From: Protostelium mycophagum
Taxonomy: Eukaryota; Evosea; Variosea; Protosteliida; Protosteliaceae
Direction of reading: 5' to 3'
DNA: 21,445 nucleotides
Assembly: GCA_002081555.1 (NCBI GenBank)
Contig: MZNV01002086.1
Span: 1-21,445 of the forward strand
Shown: positions 10,701-19,352 of the stretch, in pieces
How positions within the stretch are numbered: the first letter of the stretch is position 1
Layout: each line of letters begins with the position of its first letter
The notes under the pieces: generated by a model
Told to the model about the DNA's origin: nothing
Databases searched by the model: none
Seen by the model: only the letters and a program-made list of their open reading frames with translations
Made by a program: the position numbers and the translations under genes

Positions 10701-11894
10701 AGAGCATAGAGGACGATATCGAGCAGGCTTTCAACGAGCTCAAGGTGAAATCTCATCGAAATTTCGCATAGAAGTCGTTGTAGATGACCGATTCAGAGCT
10801 CCATTCTGGAGAACGAGACGGCAACTTTAAATTTCAAAAGATACGGTGGACAACTTCCAAAGGAATTTAATATGAGCCCGGACGCGTTTACGCAGGTATG
10901 ATATCATGATTCGTCACCAGATGACGTCATATGACATCACAACAGGTAGCCATTCAGTTGGCACACTACAGACTCTTCGGAAAACCCGCCGCGTGAGTCT
11001 TATTTTGCGAAACACGCCACAATTGTACGATCACATAACTGATGACGTCACAGTACGTATGAAGCCGCCTCTACCAAAAAGTTCCTTCATGGAAGGACCG
11101 AGACGGTGAGGAGCTGCAACAACTCCTCCGTTGCTTTTTGTGAGGCCGCAGGACAGCCCATCCAACTGACAAAGATCTCGAGACAATCTGTTGATGGAGC
11201 CGTACCCGAGCAATTACGTCTTTTGAGAGTGAGTTTTCTTCGAAATTTCTGAGTAAGATGACCCTCAAAATGTCCCTGATGATGTCGACAATCTACAACC
11301 CACATGACTGACTACACATAGGAAGCCTGTACAGCTCATACCAACTATATGAGAGAGGCAAAAGAAGGCCGCGGTGTAGATCGCCACCTCTTTGGACTTC
11401 GCGTGAGTTTTCCTCCAATTTTCCAAAAAACTCTGAGAAATTTCAGCTCATTGCCGAGGATCTCGCTGCGAAGGGGGGCAAGCCTATTCCGGGAATTTTC
11501 TTGGATCCTGTGTACAAGAGGACTTCTCACTGGACCTTGTCGACATCTCACTGTGGCTCCCCCTCACTGTCTTTGTTTGGATTTGGTCCAGTGGTCCAAG
11601 ATGGATTCGGAATCGGGTACATGATCAAGGTGAAATTTCAGCGAAATATCCAAAAACACATCGAATGACGCGTTGTAGACAAACAGTATGAGTTTCAATG
11701 TGACCTGTAAGAAAGCGAGTGGTGCCTCTGCAGCGCTCTTCGTTGCTATTTTGGAAGAGAGTTTGCTGTATCTACAAGCCATTGGGCTGAGCGACCCCGT
11801 CAGATTGAAGGCCCCTTCCACATCCTTGCAGTTCACCCACCCGACGTCTTCCACAGAGTTCCATTATGTGAAGCATTTGCAGCATTACAGATAA
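7788..11894 (+). CDS. Carnitine O-acyltransferase (choline/carnitine acyltransferase family)
   Basis: Transfers acyl groups between CoA and carnitine for movement across organelle membranes. Nineteen exons join with matching phases into 765 codons: 7788-7833, 7873-7993, 8210-8258, 8387-8544, 8647-8758, 8868-9038, 9271-9476, 9574-9708, 9865-10003, 10189-10260, 10304-10402, 10467-10591, 10681-10744, 10797-10895, 10946-10992, 11054-11228, 11322-11402, 11447-11629 and 11679-11894. Family landmarks appear in order: LPRLPIPDL (116-124), the WLEQWWDD segment, LSRVMLHG and NRWFDK, then FEHAVGDG with catalytic His437, TYEAAS, and the STS motif at 665-667. The first roughly 110 residues extend beyond the usual catalytic domain. 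I see no C-terminal SKL-type peroxisomal signal. The intron at 10403 is GC-AG. Substrate chain length cannot be read from this. The C terminus may differ, because a second frame stays open past the stop. Confidence 0.93.
9046..9111 (+). repeat. Four GTTGTAGA copies clustered in one acyltransferase intron
   Basis: GTTGTAGATG occurs at 9046, 9058, 9079 and 9104 within the 232-nt intron 9039-9270, all in sense orientation, with an extra GTAGATGGA between the third and fourth. Spacing is irregular (12, 21 and 25 bases). Confidence 0.9.
9850..9863. repeat. TGATGACGTCATCA palindrome forming a 3' splice site
   Basis: Exact copy. With the next G it makes the acceptor before acyltransferase exon 9 (starts at 9865). 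Confidence 0.85.
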
Positions 11895-12228
11895 ACGCAT
11901 GTGAACAAGTTTGTGAGGCGTTTTCGAAACAAGAATGGAAATATGCAGGTGTCAAATCTTCTCCTTAGAGATAGAACTGAATTAACAAACATGGTAACTC
12001 GCTACTCCTCTGCCAAGAGAGACAAACTACAACGTCACTTATGACGACTCTCCCTCTTTTGTGAAGAATGATTCTGACGGAGAACAGCTTCCTCACCATC
12101 AAAAAAGTGATGTCTGGGATCTATCCCCATGGAGACATAGTATGAATCCACTAAAGCTCCTTTCTTTATTTCAAGTTAGCAATAAATAAAATATACATCT
12201 TACAATCTATTCTATGTACAAAATCTCT
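11895..12228. other. Region between convergent genes, with open plus-strand frames
   Basis: Separates the acyltransferase stop from the cyclase stop. It is not plainly non-coding. A plus-strand frame different from the acyltransferase frame is open from upstream of 11894 to a GTGTCA donor at 11949. An AG acceptor at 12018-12019 would join it in phase to a frame open to a TAA at 12187-12189. AATAAATAAA at 12181-12190 may be the poly(A) signal. Confidence 0.45.
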
Positions 12229-14862
12229 CTACTTGCTGAGAATGTCAACCCTCTCCCACCCTCCTTTTGTGGCCTCCTTTATGCGGCCTTGAAGATGCAG
12301 TGTTGGCCCATCATCCGGGAACTCTTGCAGTATCCTCTCAACTGTTCTCTGAGAGAGTTCTAGCTTGTTCGATTCAAAATATTCCAGAGCTTCTTCGTAG
12401 CAAGAGAAGAGTTGTTCTTTTTGTACAGTTTTCTCTTGTGTGATTTCGTACAGCTCAGTCTCCCTCTGTTTTCCCGCCACCCTGACCGTAGATATTTTTC
12501 TAGCAGAAAAGCCCATACTTAATCTGTCAAAGGTTGCCTTTGTGATGAGGACGTCTGTGCCGTAGAATTTGTTGACATTCTCCACACGAGATGCCAAGTT
12601 GACGTTATCCCCAATACACGTAAAGGCGAGGCGTTGACTGCTGCCAATATTTCCCGCCAAAACTTCTCCAGTGTTGATACCCACTCGGTGCTTCAGCTCG
12701 ATATCGTACAGCTTCTTCCATCTGCGATTGAGAGTGTTGAGCTGATGAGCGCATTCTAAAGCGGCACGACAAGCGGCCTCTTCGTGATTCGGAAGAGGCG
12801 ACGGGGTGTTGAAGAGGGCCATGATGCAATCACCGATGTACTTATCAATGACTCCCCCATTCTACAACGTAAGTCACTTGTAGGGAATGTATGAACTCAC
12901 ATCGATGATGATGGATGTCATCGCTTCCATATATTCCTCTGTAACATCAGCCAAAATCTGTGGGTCAACTGTCTCTGCCATAGTTGTAAAGTTCTTGATG
13001 TCTTGGAAGAAGATGGTGGCTTGTGTAGATTTCAAATACGGTAATGCTTCCCTCTGTTGGTTTGAGCACACCGGCCTTTAAATAATGATAATACCTTGGT
13101 TTTTAAAATGTGGCGGATGACTTCTGATGGTACAAATTTTCGGAAAGAGATGAGAGCCGCGTGCATCATCAAGAACGATTTGTACAGTTTAGATGCTTCC
13201 AAAAATGGTGGTTCTGACAGCTCGTTCAATTCCAGCTCCATATGTGACACCTGCCACACGTCAGTTACACACATTTCGACATTCACCTTCTCCAATTCAT
13301 CTGACAAGTGAAGCAGAGGCCTGGTCAGAAACATCACGATGAAGAAAAAGATTAAGGAGGCGGCAACACACGCAAACACACAGATTAAGGTCGCAACCAC
13401 ACGGAAGGTGTTTCTCGGAATCGGCAGGAGTGTTATAATCATAAAGTCGAGTTCCATCTGTTGAACCACGATGGAAGACGTCATGTAACTTATTCCTGCG
13501 TGCCGTCATCACACAACATGTCCAACTGATGCGAACCTCCATAAGTTGTGATTGAATTGTTTGGATTGATCAGGTAGTTGTAGTAGGCGAGTGTGACCCA
13601 CGGAACACCACAATTAGTTGCGTTCATCTTCCTATTTCTAACAGTCATCAGCATCTTTGGAATTCGCAGTGACCCACATGGTAGTGTTGTAAGGCCATAA
13701 GCCTGTCGACGTGGCTAGAATATTATATTCGTCATCCATGAGAAACATTAATGCTCCATTTGTCTTTGATTGTTTCATCACTTGTGACAACATGTCCAAA
13801 ATGCTGTCTTTCTTCAATAGGTTCTTCATTAAATTTGATTCATCACCTTGCCATGGAAAGACAGCTTTTAATCACGCCAATCGCTGTTCCATTCATGCAC
13901 AGCGTTTTCGTTTCACAAATCCTCGAATAATTCTGCACAAATCCGTCGGTGTTTGTGGTCTGGAAGAAAATGGGCTGTTGGAACCAGCTTGGCGAGCTGC
14001 AATTATGTGGCTGACTCAACGCTGTCATGTGTGGCATTATCCCCGTCATGTCAGGGCTGATGAGATCAACTCCCGTGCAATTAGATGTTTGTCCTCACCT
14101 TGAGAGGTTGATGTCAGAGAGATCACTGGTCTCTGTGATGGAATAATATCTCACAATAGAGGTGTCATTTGTAGGAGAGATCGGGGTCATTTCGATGACA
14201 TTATAATCACCCAAAATAGATTGTACTCCAATCACCTGGCCTGATTGAATGACACGATATACCTACACCGTCACGCGACTCACTTTGCCGCTCTTCCAAT
14301 GGATCTGCAAAATGAATGATGTATTGCCCTGTGGTGCTCCAAGTGACCTTATAAAATTCAACTCTTCTGTAAAATTGAGGGCCACTTGTTGAAACGGATC
14401 GATCTGCAACGGAAGGTGTCTACCCTGCAGATAGACTGACACTAACAGTCTCAGAAAAACATCCTCAAGTCACTACTCACAGGTATTTAGAGCATACTGA
14501 TTCCCGGCGAAAACGCTCTCGGAGTATTGTTCGGTGAGTGCTGTGTAGGAGCGGCGTTGCAGCTCGAAGCTCGCTTCGATGAGGTTCTCTTGTGTGTGAT
14601 CGCCTAAAAGTGTGATAGACAAAGAGGCTGCGAGAATGAGAAGGACCGCAACAGTGACGGAAATGCATCTGATTGATGTGATCCTCCGCATAGTCCTATC
14701 GTTTTCAGATCGAGCCGATGTGCGGATCGCTCACCTCTTCACGGGACCAGCTTTATCTGAATGCTTGCTGCTCAAGCTATTGACCGAGCTTCGCCGACTG
14801 AATTTTCCTTCATCCTCTAATTGAACCATGGGGAGCACCGGTGTCATCTTCGAGAACACCAT
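12229..14862 (-). CDS. Receptor-type class III adenylyl cyclase (Cache-like ectodomain, TM, cyclase, TPR-like tail)
   Basis: Makes cAMP from ATP at a membrane. Ten exons (14862-14735, 14695-14481, 14441-14284, 14235-14099, 14056-13876, 13823-13674, 13627-13537, 13495-13095, 13053-12901, 12861-12229) give 748 aa. Layout: basic cytoplasmic N terminus, TM1 at about 54-73, a Cache-like extracellular region at 74-380, TM2 at about 386-410 with a HAMP-like helix, the cyclase domain at about 495-685, then a helical TPR-like tail. Catalytic features: metal Asp505 (FFQDIKNF) and Asp549 (IGDCIMALF), and VNLASR giving Asn626 and Arg630. Lys545 with Thr619 at the base-selecting positions favours ATP over GTP. 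The junctions at 13876/13823 and 13674/13627 use weak donors (GTGATT, GTCACT), so the ectodomain is uncertain there. Starts at 14847 or 14829 are also possible. The ligand is unknown. Confidence 0.9.
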
Positions 14863-15486
14863 CTAAACAACCTTGTGATCTCTATTAGAGAAAAACAATG
14901 GCTTTGCTGGCCTCAACAAGAGTCTGGAATCAGCCTTCTGAATTAATTTGCCCCCTCACGATCCGAGGGCCCGACAAAAGTGATGAGCCTGTTATGAAAC
15001 CTGCCAAGCTAGATTGGTCTTGAAGCTCCAACATCCCTATGGTGTGAAGCCGTAATCTTACCGTGGTTCACGTTTGGGTTAGTAACGGCCAATTTGTTTC
15101 GTTCTGAAAACTCAGCGTAGGTATCTGTTTGGGTTGGTGCATCTCCCCCAGGGGGTTCCATTCCCGCCATTTTTATTAGACAGCGAACTCCGCTTTTTTT
15201 ATCCTGTCTAAATGAGCTTTGGAAAATGCACGATAAGAAACCTCACCTCACCTTACAAGAATGATATTTATTATTTTTAAAGAAGAAGGTTGCGTTTTCA
15301 AATACTGCAAACTGCCAAGAGCCCAGAAGGGCACCTGAGCGAGCACATTTCCACCTCCTTCCCTGGTCGAATCTCCGAGACGCTTTAACGCGACTCACTA
15401 TCGCCTTTGATTTACGCTAACAAATGTAGAAGGACGTAAAACATTTTTGGACATCTGACATTTTTTTGTTCACCTCCTTCGCAGGC

Positions 15487-15705
15487 TCATGGTGCATAAT
15501 CCATGACATGACCAGCAAGGTAAGAGAACCAATTATGCATTGTGCTTTTCTCTACAAGCCCTGGGAGCAGTGAAAGAGTTGCCCAAAAGCGCACCTTTTG
15601 TTTGCGGCTTTGACGTTGATTCTGGATGTTTTGCAAGAGTTTTGATGGATCAATTTCAGCATCAATTTGTTCTGTGGCTTTCAATACAACGGTGACCGTT
15701 TGCAT
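15487..15705 (-). CDS. Doubtful 72-aa ORF
   Basis: A single open frame from ATG to TGA with ordinary composition: an acidic/amphipathic N-terminal half with KLLQNIQNQRQSRKQK, then an aromatic C-terminal half. I do not recognise it. No intron is needed, although an AAG|GTGCGC donor inside could mean it is part of a longer spliced gene. It may be chance. Confidence 0.25.
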   Translation of the reverse strand: MQTVTVVLKATEQIDAEIDPSKLLQNIQNQRQSRKQKVRFWATLSLLPGLVEKSTMHNWFSYLAGHVMDYAP

Positions 15706-15960
15706 CTTTCATCTATTTTTTGCGATTTCAATGTGTTATTCACGATATTATAATAACTACCAAGCTTTATTGTTTTATGTCCTCTTCATATCTCTGAAAA
15801 TCTTGGAACAGCAAGAATGGAAAATATTCCAACTTACGGAATTTCTTCATACCAAATTTCTCTTTGTGAAGTCTGAATACTTCACGTTGCAATGAAGAGT
15901 TCCAGGTTGACTTCCAATACGATATTCATATTCATATTATAAAAGTTTTTTAGTTGATGA

Positions 15961-16197
15961 TCAGGACACACCAGATATATTCCCCCACACGTCAAGATAA
16001 AACCCACCCAAGGAAGTTTGCGGATACCGCCGGATGGTGGAAATGCAACGGTCACTGCATAAGACCAAAACCAAGATGAACAACGCATCCACCACATTCT
16101 GCGCTCCAAATTGTAACGGCCATGGGATCTGCGCGCCAGAAGGGTTCTGTGCGTGCCACATTGGGTGAATCCAACATTCTTGTTTCACCGTGAACAT
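15961..16197 (-). CDS. Doubtful 78-aa ORF with a hydrophobic segment
   Basis: An ATG-initiated frame beginning MFTVKQECWIHPMWHAQ and containing a hydrophobic stretch VVDALFILVLVL. An overlapping minus frame at 15882-16109 is also open and Trp/Pro-rich, so the region may be a small spliced membrane-protein gene whose structure I cannot settle, or chance. It would be divergent from the 7TM gene. Confidence 0.2.
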   Translation of the reverse strand: MFTVKQECWIHPMWHAQNPSGAQIPWPLQFGAQNVVDALFILVLVLCSDRCISTIRRYPQTSLGGFYLDVWGNISGVS

Positions 16198-16213
16198 CTT
16201 CTAAATCTGTTGC

Positions 16214-16249
16214 GCAAGAGACGCAAACATGTGCAAGAGACGCAAACAT
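16214..16249 (+). repeat. Tandem duplication, 17-bp unit
   Basis: GCAAGAGACGCAAACAT occurs at 16214-16230 and again at 16233-16249, with a period of 19 bp. It lies 48 bp upstream of the 7TM start codon, so it could be part of that promoter or a recent slippage duplication. Confidence 0.85.
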
Positions 16250-16296
16250 AATGTTGAGACTATTTTATTCTGATGGATTGCAGATGGCTTCCATAC

Positions 16297-17508
16297 ATGA
16301 ATGATGTCACCGGCGAGACCGGTTGTAATGGCAGTAAGTGTTTACATATTTTCATCTTCGGAGATTATTTATATTTGCAGCATTTTTAGATCTGTTCCCA
16401 GCGCCAATCATCGCCACTAGAGTACTCCTCTCTTCTGGCAATTTTGTACTGCTATGTCTTGTGCTTTGGAGATTAGTGATTGAAGTGTTTTACTCGTCAC
16501 GAGATGCAGAAGCCCCCATCAAAAACGTCACCAGACTGGTCCTGTCTCTTCTTTGTTTGGACGTTTCAAGTGATAAATTTTTAAACGAATTAAAATCCGC
16601 AACTGAATCTTTACAGTACAGTTCATCAACTTTGCACTAGATTTCTTCGGAATGTATGGCGTGAATAATTATTACGCCTCAGTGTGCATGACCTTCACCG
16701 GAAACCCCATAGGCATCACCATGTTTGGTGCTATTTTTGGATACTGGTGAGACATAAACAACGTGCATGTCATCTTGACAGCACGTCAGGGTCGAAATCT
16801 ACCAGAAGGGCTCGAAAGAATTACGTCGAGAGGAGATGCTCAAAAAGATGAGACCGGACTACAACGGTCTTAGCATGGAGCAGCTACTGAGTCAGATGAC
16901 ATTCTTAAGGATGTTGAAGTGGCCATTCATCGTGTTGGTGTTCTTCATTTTTTCAAAGTACATCGCAGCGGTGAGGAGCTATCAATTCAAACTTTAATCT
17001 GATCCTTCAAGATGGCCATTGCGCTGCTCACAACGGACGCACAGTTGAACTTTGCATGGAGTATTGTTTATACTGTCTTTGATCTCACTGTTTGGCTGGG
17101 TTTTTTCTTTGGCTTTTTATACTACGGAACTAAGCTCTCCAACATCGTGCCAGATACGCTTTCCGTAAATATCCGAGGGGTAAAACATGACGTCGAAATA
17201 TGTCAGATCTGACATATTGACAGGTGACATACAGACTGATGACATTCGCTCTGTTTTTGATGTTGGAGAACGTGCTGATGGTGCTGTCCGTTTACTTTCC
17301 GAGTCCGCAGATGCTAATCTACAAGACAATGTTCATCGGCTTGGGTGACATCATCGCTAGATTCTTTGTGATGGACATCTACCTGCCCTTCAAAATGATG
17401 CATCCATCATTTGTGATGGAGGTCACAAAATCACGATCAAAGAGTGCTGGGGAGACTTCTCAAAAAGATGAGACAGGGCAAGCCTCTACTTCAATGATGA
17501 ATGTGTAA
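16297..17508 (+). CDS. Seven-transmembrane protein, possibly TOM1/THH1/GPR137-like
   Basis: Six exons (16297-16333, 16381-16569, 16617-16746, 16790-16970, 17012-17179, 17224-17508) join in phase to 329 aa. Seven hydrophobic segments lie at about 29-49, 64-84, 95-118, 163-185, 193-217, 238-258 and 266-286. The short N terminus carries an NGT glycosylation sequon at Asn11. The loop between TM3 and TM4 is charged (KELRREEMLKKMRPDY), and the C-terminal tail is Ser/Thr/Lys-rich and hydrophilic, as expected for a cytoplasmic tail. LYYGTKLSNIV after TM5 resembles the YG..L motif of the plant TOM1/THH1 and animal GPR137 group, but the match is short. Introns are 41-53 nt. Family assignment is tentative. 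The 7TM topology is well supported by hydropathy. Confidence 0.78.
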
Positions 17509-17699
17509 TAATATGAAAAATGTTTAGAATTCTTTATTTATTTATTTTTTGTTCCGAATTCATGGTCGTGTAATGTGTTTTTCATGGTAACAACCGAGTT
17601 TTTTCCGCATGAAATTTGTCGCGTCAAGAAAAATATAAAAATGACGGAAAGTTTTTTCATTTTTTGGTACAAAATTTTATTATGAAACTCAAAAGTAGC
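17509..17699. other. AT-rich spacer between the 7TM gene and tRNA
   Basis: No gene is seen. TTTATTTATTTATTTT just after the 7TM stop is probably 3' UTR. Confidence 0.5.
17691..17694 (-). terminator. RNA polymerase III oligo-T terminator of tRNA-Asp
   Basis: On the minus strand, TTTT begins six bases after the tRNA 3' end, as expected for a Pol III terminator. Confidence 0.7.
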
Positions 17700-17771
17700 T
17701 CCCTGACCGGGAATCGAACCCGGGTCCCCACCGTGACAGGGTGGTATACTTATCCGCTATACTATCAAGGA
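17700..17771 (-). tRNA. tRNA-Asp (anticodon GUC)
   Basis: The minus strand folds into a 72-nt cloverleaf. The acceptor stem TCCTTGA/TCAGGGA has one G-U pair. The anticodon loop CTGTCAC has GTC at plus-strand positions 17735-17737. The T-arm reads GGGTTCGATTCCC, including the B box. There is no intron. The sequence closely follows the eukaryotic cytosolic tRNA-Asp consensus, with internal A and B boxes as its promoter. Confidence 0.95.
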
Positions 17772-17871
17772 GGTGTGATGTGGCGCCAGAAATTCAAATA
17801 TCAATAAATATATGTTGATGTTTTCACTCCTTTCTGGACACAAGAAACCTTTCAACAGCAACATACCATAA

Positions 17872-18420
17872 GATCCATCAAGTGACTTAATATGCGTCTT
17901 TTCTTTCCAAGTTGTTGGAAATCCTTCAGAAGCCATCAGTAACTCCACAAAGAAGTCAGGTGGGACTACTCAACTCTCTAAGAATAAACGCAATTTTTCA
18001 CTTTACCTTATCAATAATTACCACAAATATTCTCCCTGGGATGGTCATCACTTTCTGATTAGACCTGATGCACATACTGAAACCATGTTAAAAGGATGTC
18101 ATAGTGCTCTTCTATCTCATCACCCTACAAAATTATTTGGACAGTTATTGTCCAATAAAAGGGTCCTATATTTAGAGCAATACTACAAGCCCAGAGACGG
18201 TTATTTTGAAGTTGGAACAAAAGATCTTAGACACAACCTCTTGTCTTTGATGATGCCATTAAATACAATTATTGTTGGCATCAGTTGCAAACCCTGGAGA
18301 TCTATTGTGAAGAGGATTGGCTCTTCTGATCAGATGAATGGAGTGGTAGGATTGCCCTCCTCACTTTTCTCATTAAAAAGAGTTTATAGGTGGGAGGGGA
18401 TTCTTTATGTTCCCAATTAA
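17872..18420 (+). CDS. Orphan open frame, possibly of organellar origin
   Basis: The frame is open without stops for 182 codons. The first ATG is at 18085 (111 aa to the TAA), so the true start may lie upstream, at a lost exon, or nowhere. The protein is basic and rich in Lys, Leu, Ser and Asn. An N-terminal part (STKKSGGTTQLSKNKRN) is followed by a segment with KYSPWDGHHFLI, and it ends RVYRWEGILYVPN. I do not recognise it. No introns and none of the intronic words seen to the left occur here. AT-richer codon choice and the nearby mitochondrial-rRNA-like fragment suggest it arrived with an organellar or other foreign insert. Whether it is expressed is unknown. Confidence 0.4.
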   Translation, partial: DPSSDLICVFSFQVVGNPSEAISNSTKKSGGTTQLSKNKRNFSLYLINNYHKYSPWDGHHFLIRPDAHTETMLKGCHSALLSHHPTKLFGQLLSNKRVLYLEQYYKPRDGYFEVGTKDLRHNLLSLMMPLNTIIVGISCKPWRSIVKRIGSSDQMNGVVGLPSSLFSLKRVYRWEGILYVPN

Positions 18421-18829
18421 AAAGTGATCACAGGAGTTAAAAACTACCTTCTTCCTCCTCTTTGATTGAGAAAGGTTCCTATCTCAAAAGCCAAATGTCA
18501 GGCAGATCTTTCTCAAATTTTCCTCAAAGGATATCTTTGAGATCTTCTTGTATGCAGTATTGATTTTGGCCACTTTACAGTCCCTCACATGTGTGATCTT
18601 GGAGATGCTATTGGGCTTTAAAAATTTTCTCTTGGCACGTTTTTACTTGCGCTCAAAAACAACAGTACAAACAATTGTCCTCTGCAATAAATGACCATTG
18701 TGAAGAATTATATTCTTTCCATTTGATTCTATATCTATATCAATGATTTGATAAGGTATTCCTGGTGTCTCAAGCTCAGAGATAGCAGGGACAAAACGCA
18801 GAAGCAGTGAAGAAACAAAAAAGTCAAAA
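18421..18829. other. Non-coding stretch in the putative insert
   Basis: AT-rich, with stops in all frames at short intervals. I see no gene, RNA or repeat that I can name. Its composition matches the flanking orphan ORF and rRNA-like fragment. Confidence 0.5.
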
Positions 18830-18896
18830 TGCTACTGTGGTCTCAACTCTGTCTCTTCAGATAGACTGAGATTTTATTAAGAGTTATTCTGTTGTA

Positions 18897-19033
18897 GAGA
18901 AGATCAGGATGGCAGGTGCATTGGTCACTTGGCTACAATGCTTAAATTGTTATTTGTGCACAAAAAGACTATTGCTTGACAGATAAAAGGTCTACTGGGG
19001 ATAATAGGCTGATAGCCCCTGAGAGTATTATAC
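18897..19033 (+). pseudogene. Fragment of mitochondrial-type large-subunit rRNA (domain V)
   Basis: The stretch at about 18970-19033 closely follows the bacterial/mitochondrial 23S peptidyl-transferase region: ATTGCTTGACAGATAAAAGG, then a block ending GGGGATAATAGGCTGATAG, then GAGAGTATTAT, matching the E. coli order ATCGCTCAACGGATAAAAGG, GGGGATAACAGGCTGAT, GAGTTCATAT. Weaker similarity runs back to about 18897 (ATCAGGATGG against ATCAGGAGGTTAGTGC). Similarity stops abruptly after 19033 and the rest of the gene is missing, so this is a fragment and not a working rRNA gene. A nuclear insert of mitochondrial DNA is the simplest reading. A mis-assembled mitochondrial read is the alternative. Confidence 0.7.
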
Positions 19034-19352
19034 ACCAGACTTGCAAACAACAATCAATCAAAATTGAACAGAAGCCCAAACAAAACCCAAATAAGATCTT
19101 CAAACTACTCAAAAATGTGAGGGAAAGGCTAACAGAAATACATAAAGACCACACACTATCAAGAACAAGACAGGAGAGCCCATCACAGATCCAACACAAG
19201 TTGCAAAAACATTCCACATGGAATAGAATAAACTATACAACTCCGCTACCCCACCCAAACTTGCAGGAGATTGGCTCAAATTTGTGAAGAAAGGCAACTA
19301 TGACAATGTCCTTAATGTGAGAATTCCAGAACAGAAACAAAAACAGCAGTAA
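19034..19352 (+). pseudogene. Broken ORF following the rRNA fragment
   Basis: Lys/Gln-rich reading in one frame up to 19287 (NKIFKLLKNVRERLTEIHKD and onward). A second frame is open at 19227-19349, ending GDWLKFVKKGNYDNVLNV and a Gln/Lys tail before TAA. Both look protein-like, but they are in different frames and overlap without a splice pair, as in a frameshifted gene. No ATG belongs to it, because the first frame's upstream ATG lies inside the rRNA-like segment. I do not recognise the protein. Confidence 0.35.

Larger units (their letters stand above)
14863..16296. other. Long region with no confident gene
   Basis: Lies upstream of both the cyclase (-) and 7TM (+) genes. The part at 14863-15480 shows no sustained coding frame, RNA gene or known element. 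It has a CCCCCAGGGGG block near 15145 and one TTCCCGCC word near 15162. From 15480 onward only the two doubtful minus ORFs listed separately are open. AATAAA occurs near 15743 on the minus strand. Confidence 0.5.

Noticed and set aside
14236-14283. A 21-nt GT-AG intron (14263-14283) in the cyclase ectodomain
   Set aside because: The next AG gives a normal 48-nt intron in the same phase, consistent with other intron sizes, so no ultra-short intron is needed.
18976-19287. 103-aa protein starting inside the rRNA-like segment
   Set aside because: Its first 18 or so codons are the rRNA-like sequence, so the ATG is fortuitous. The remainder is treated as a broken ORF.
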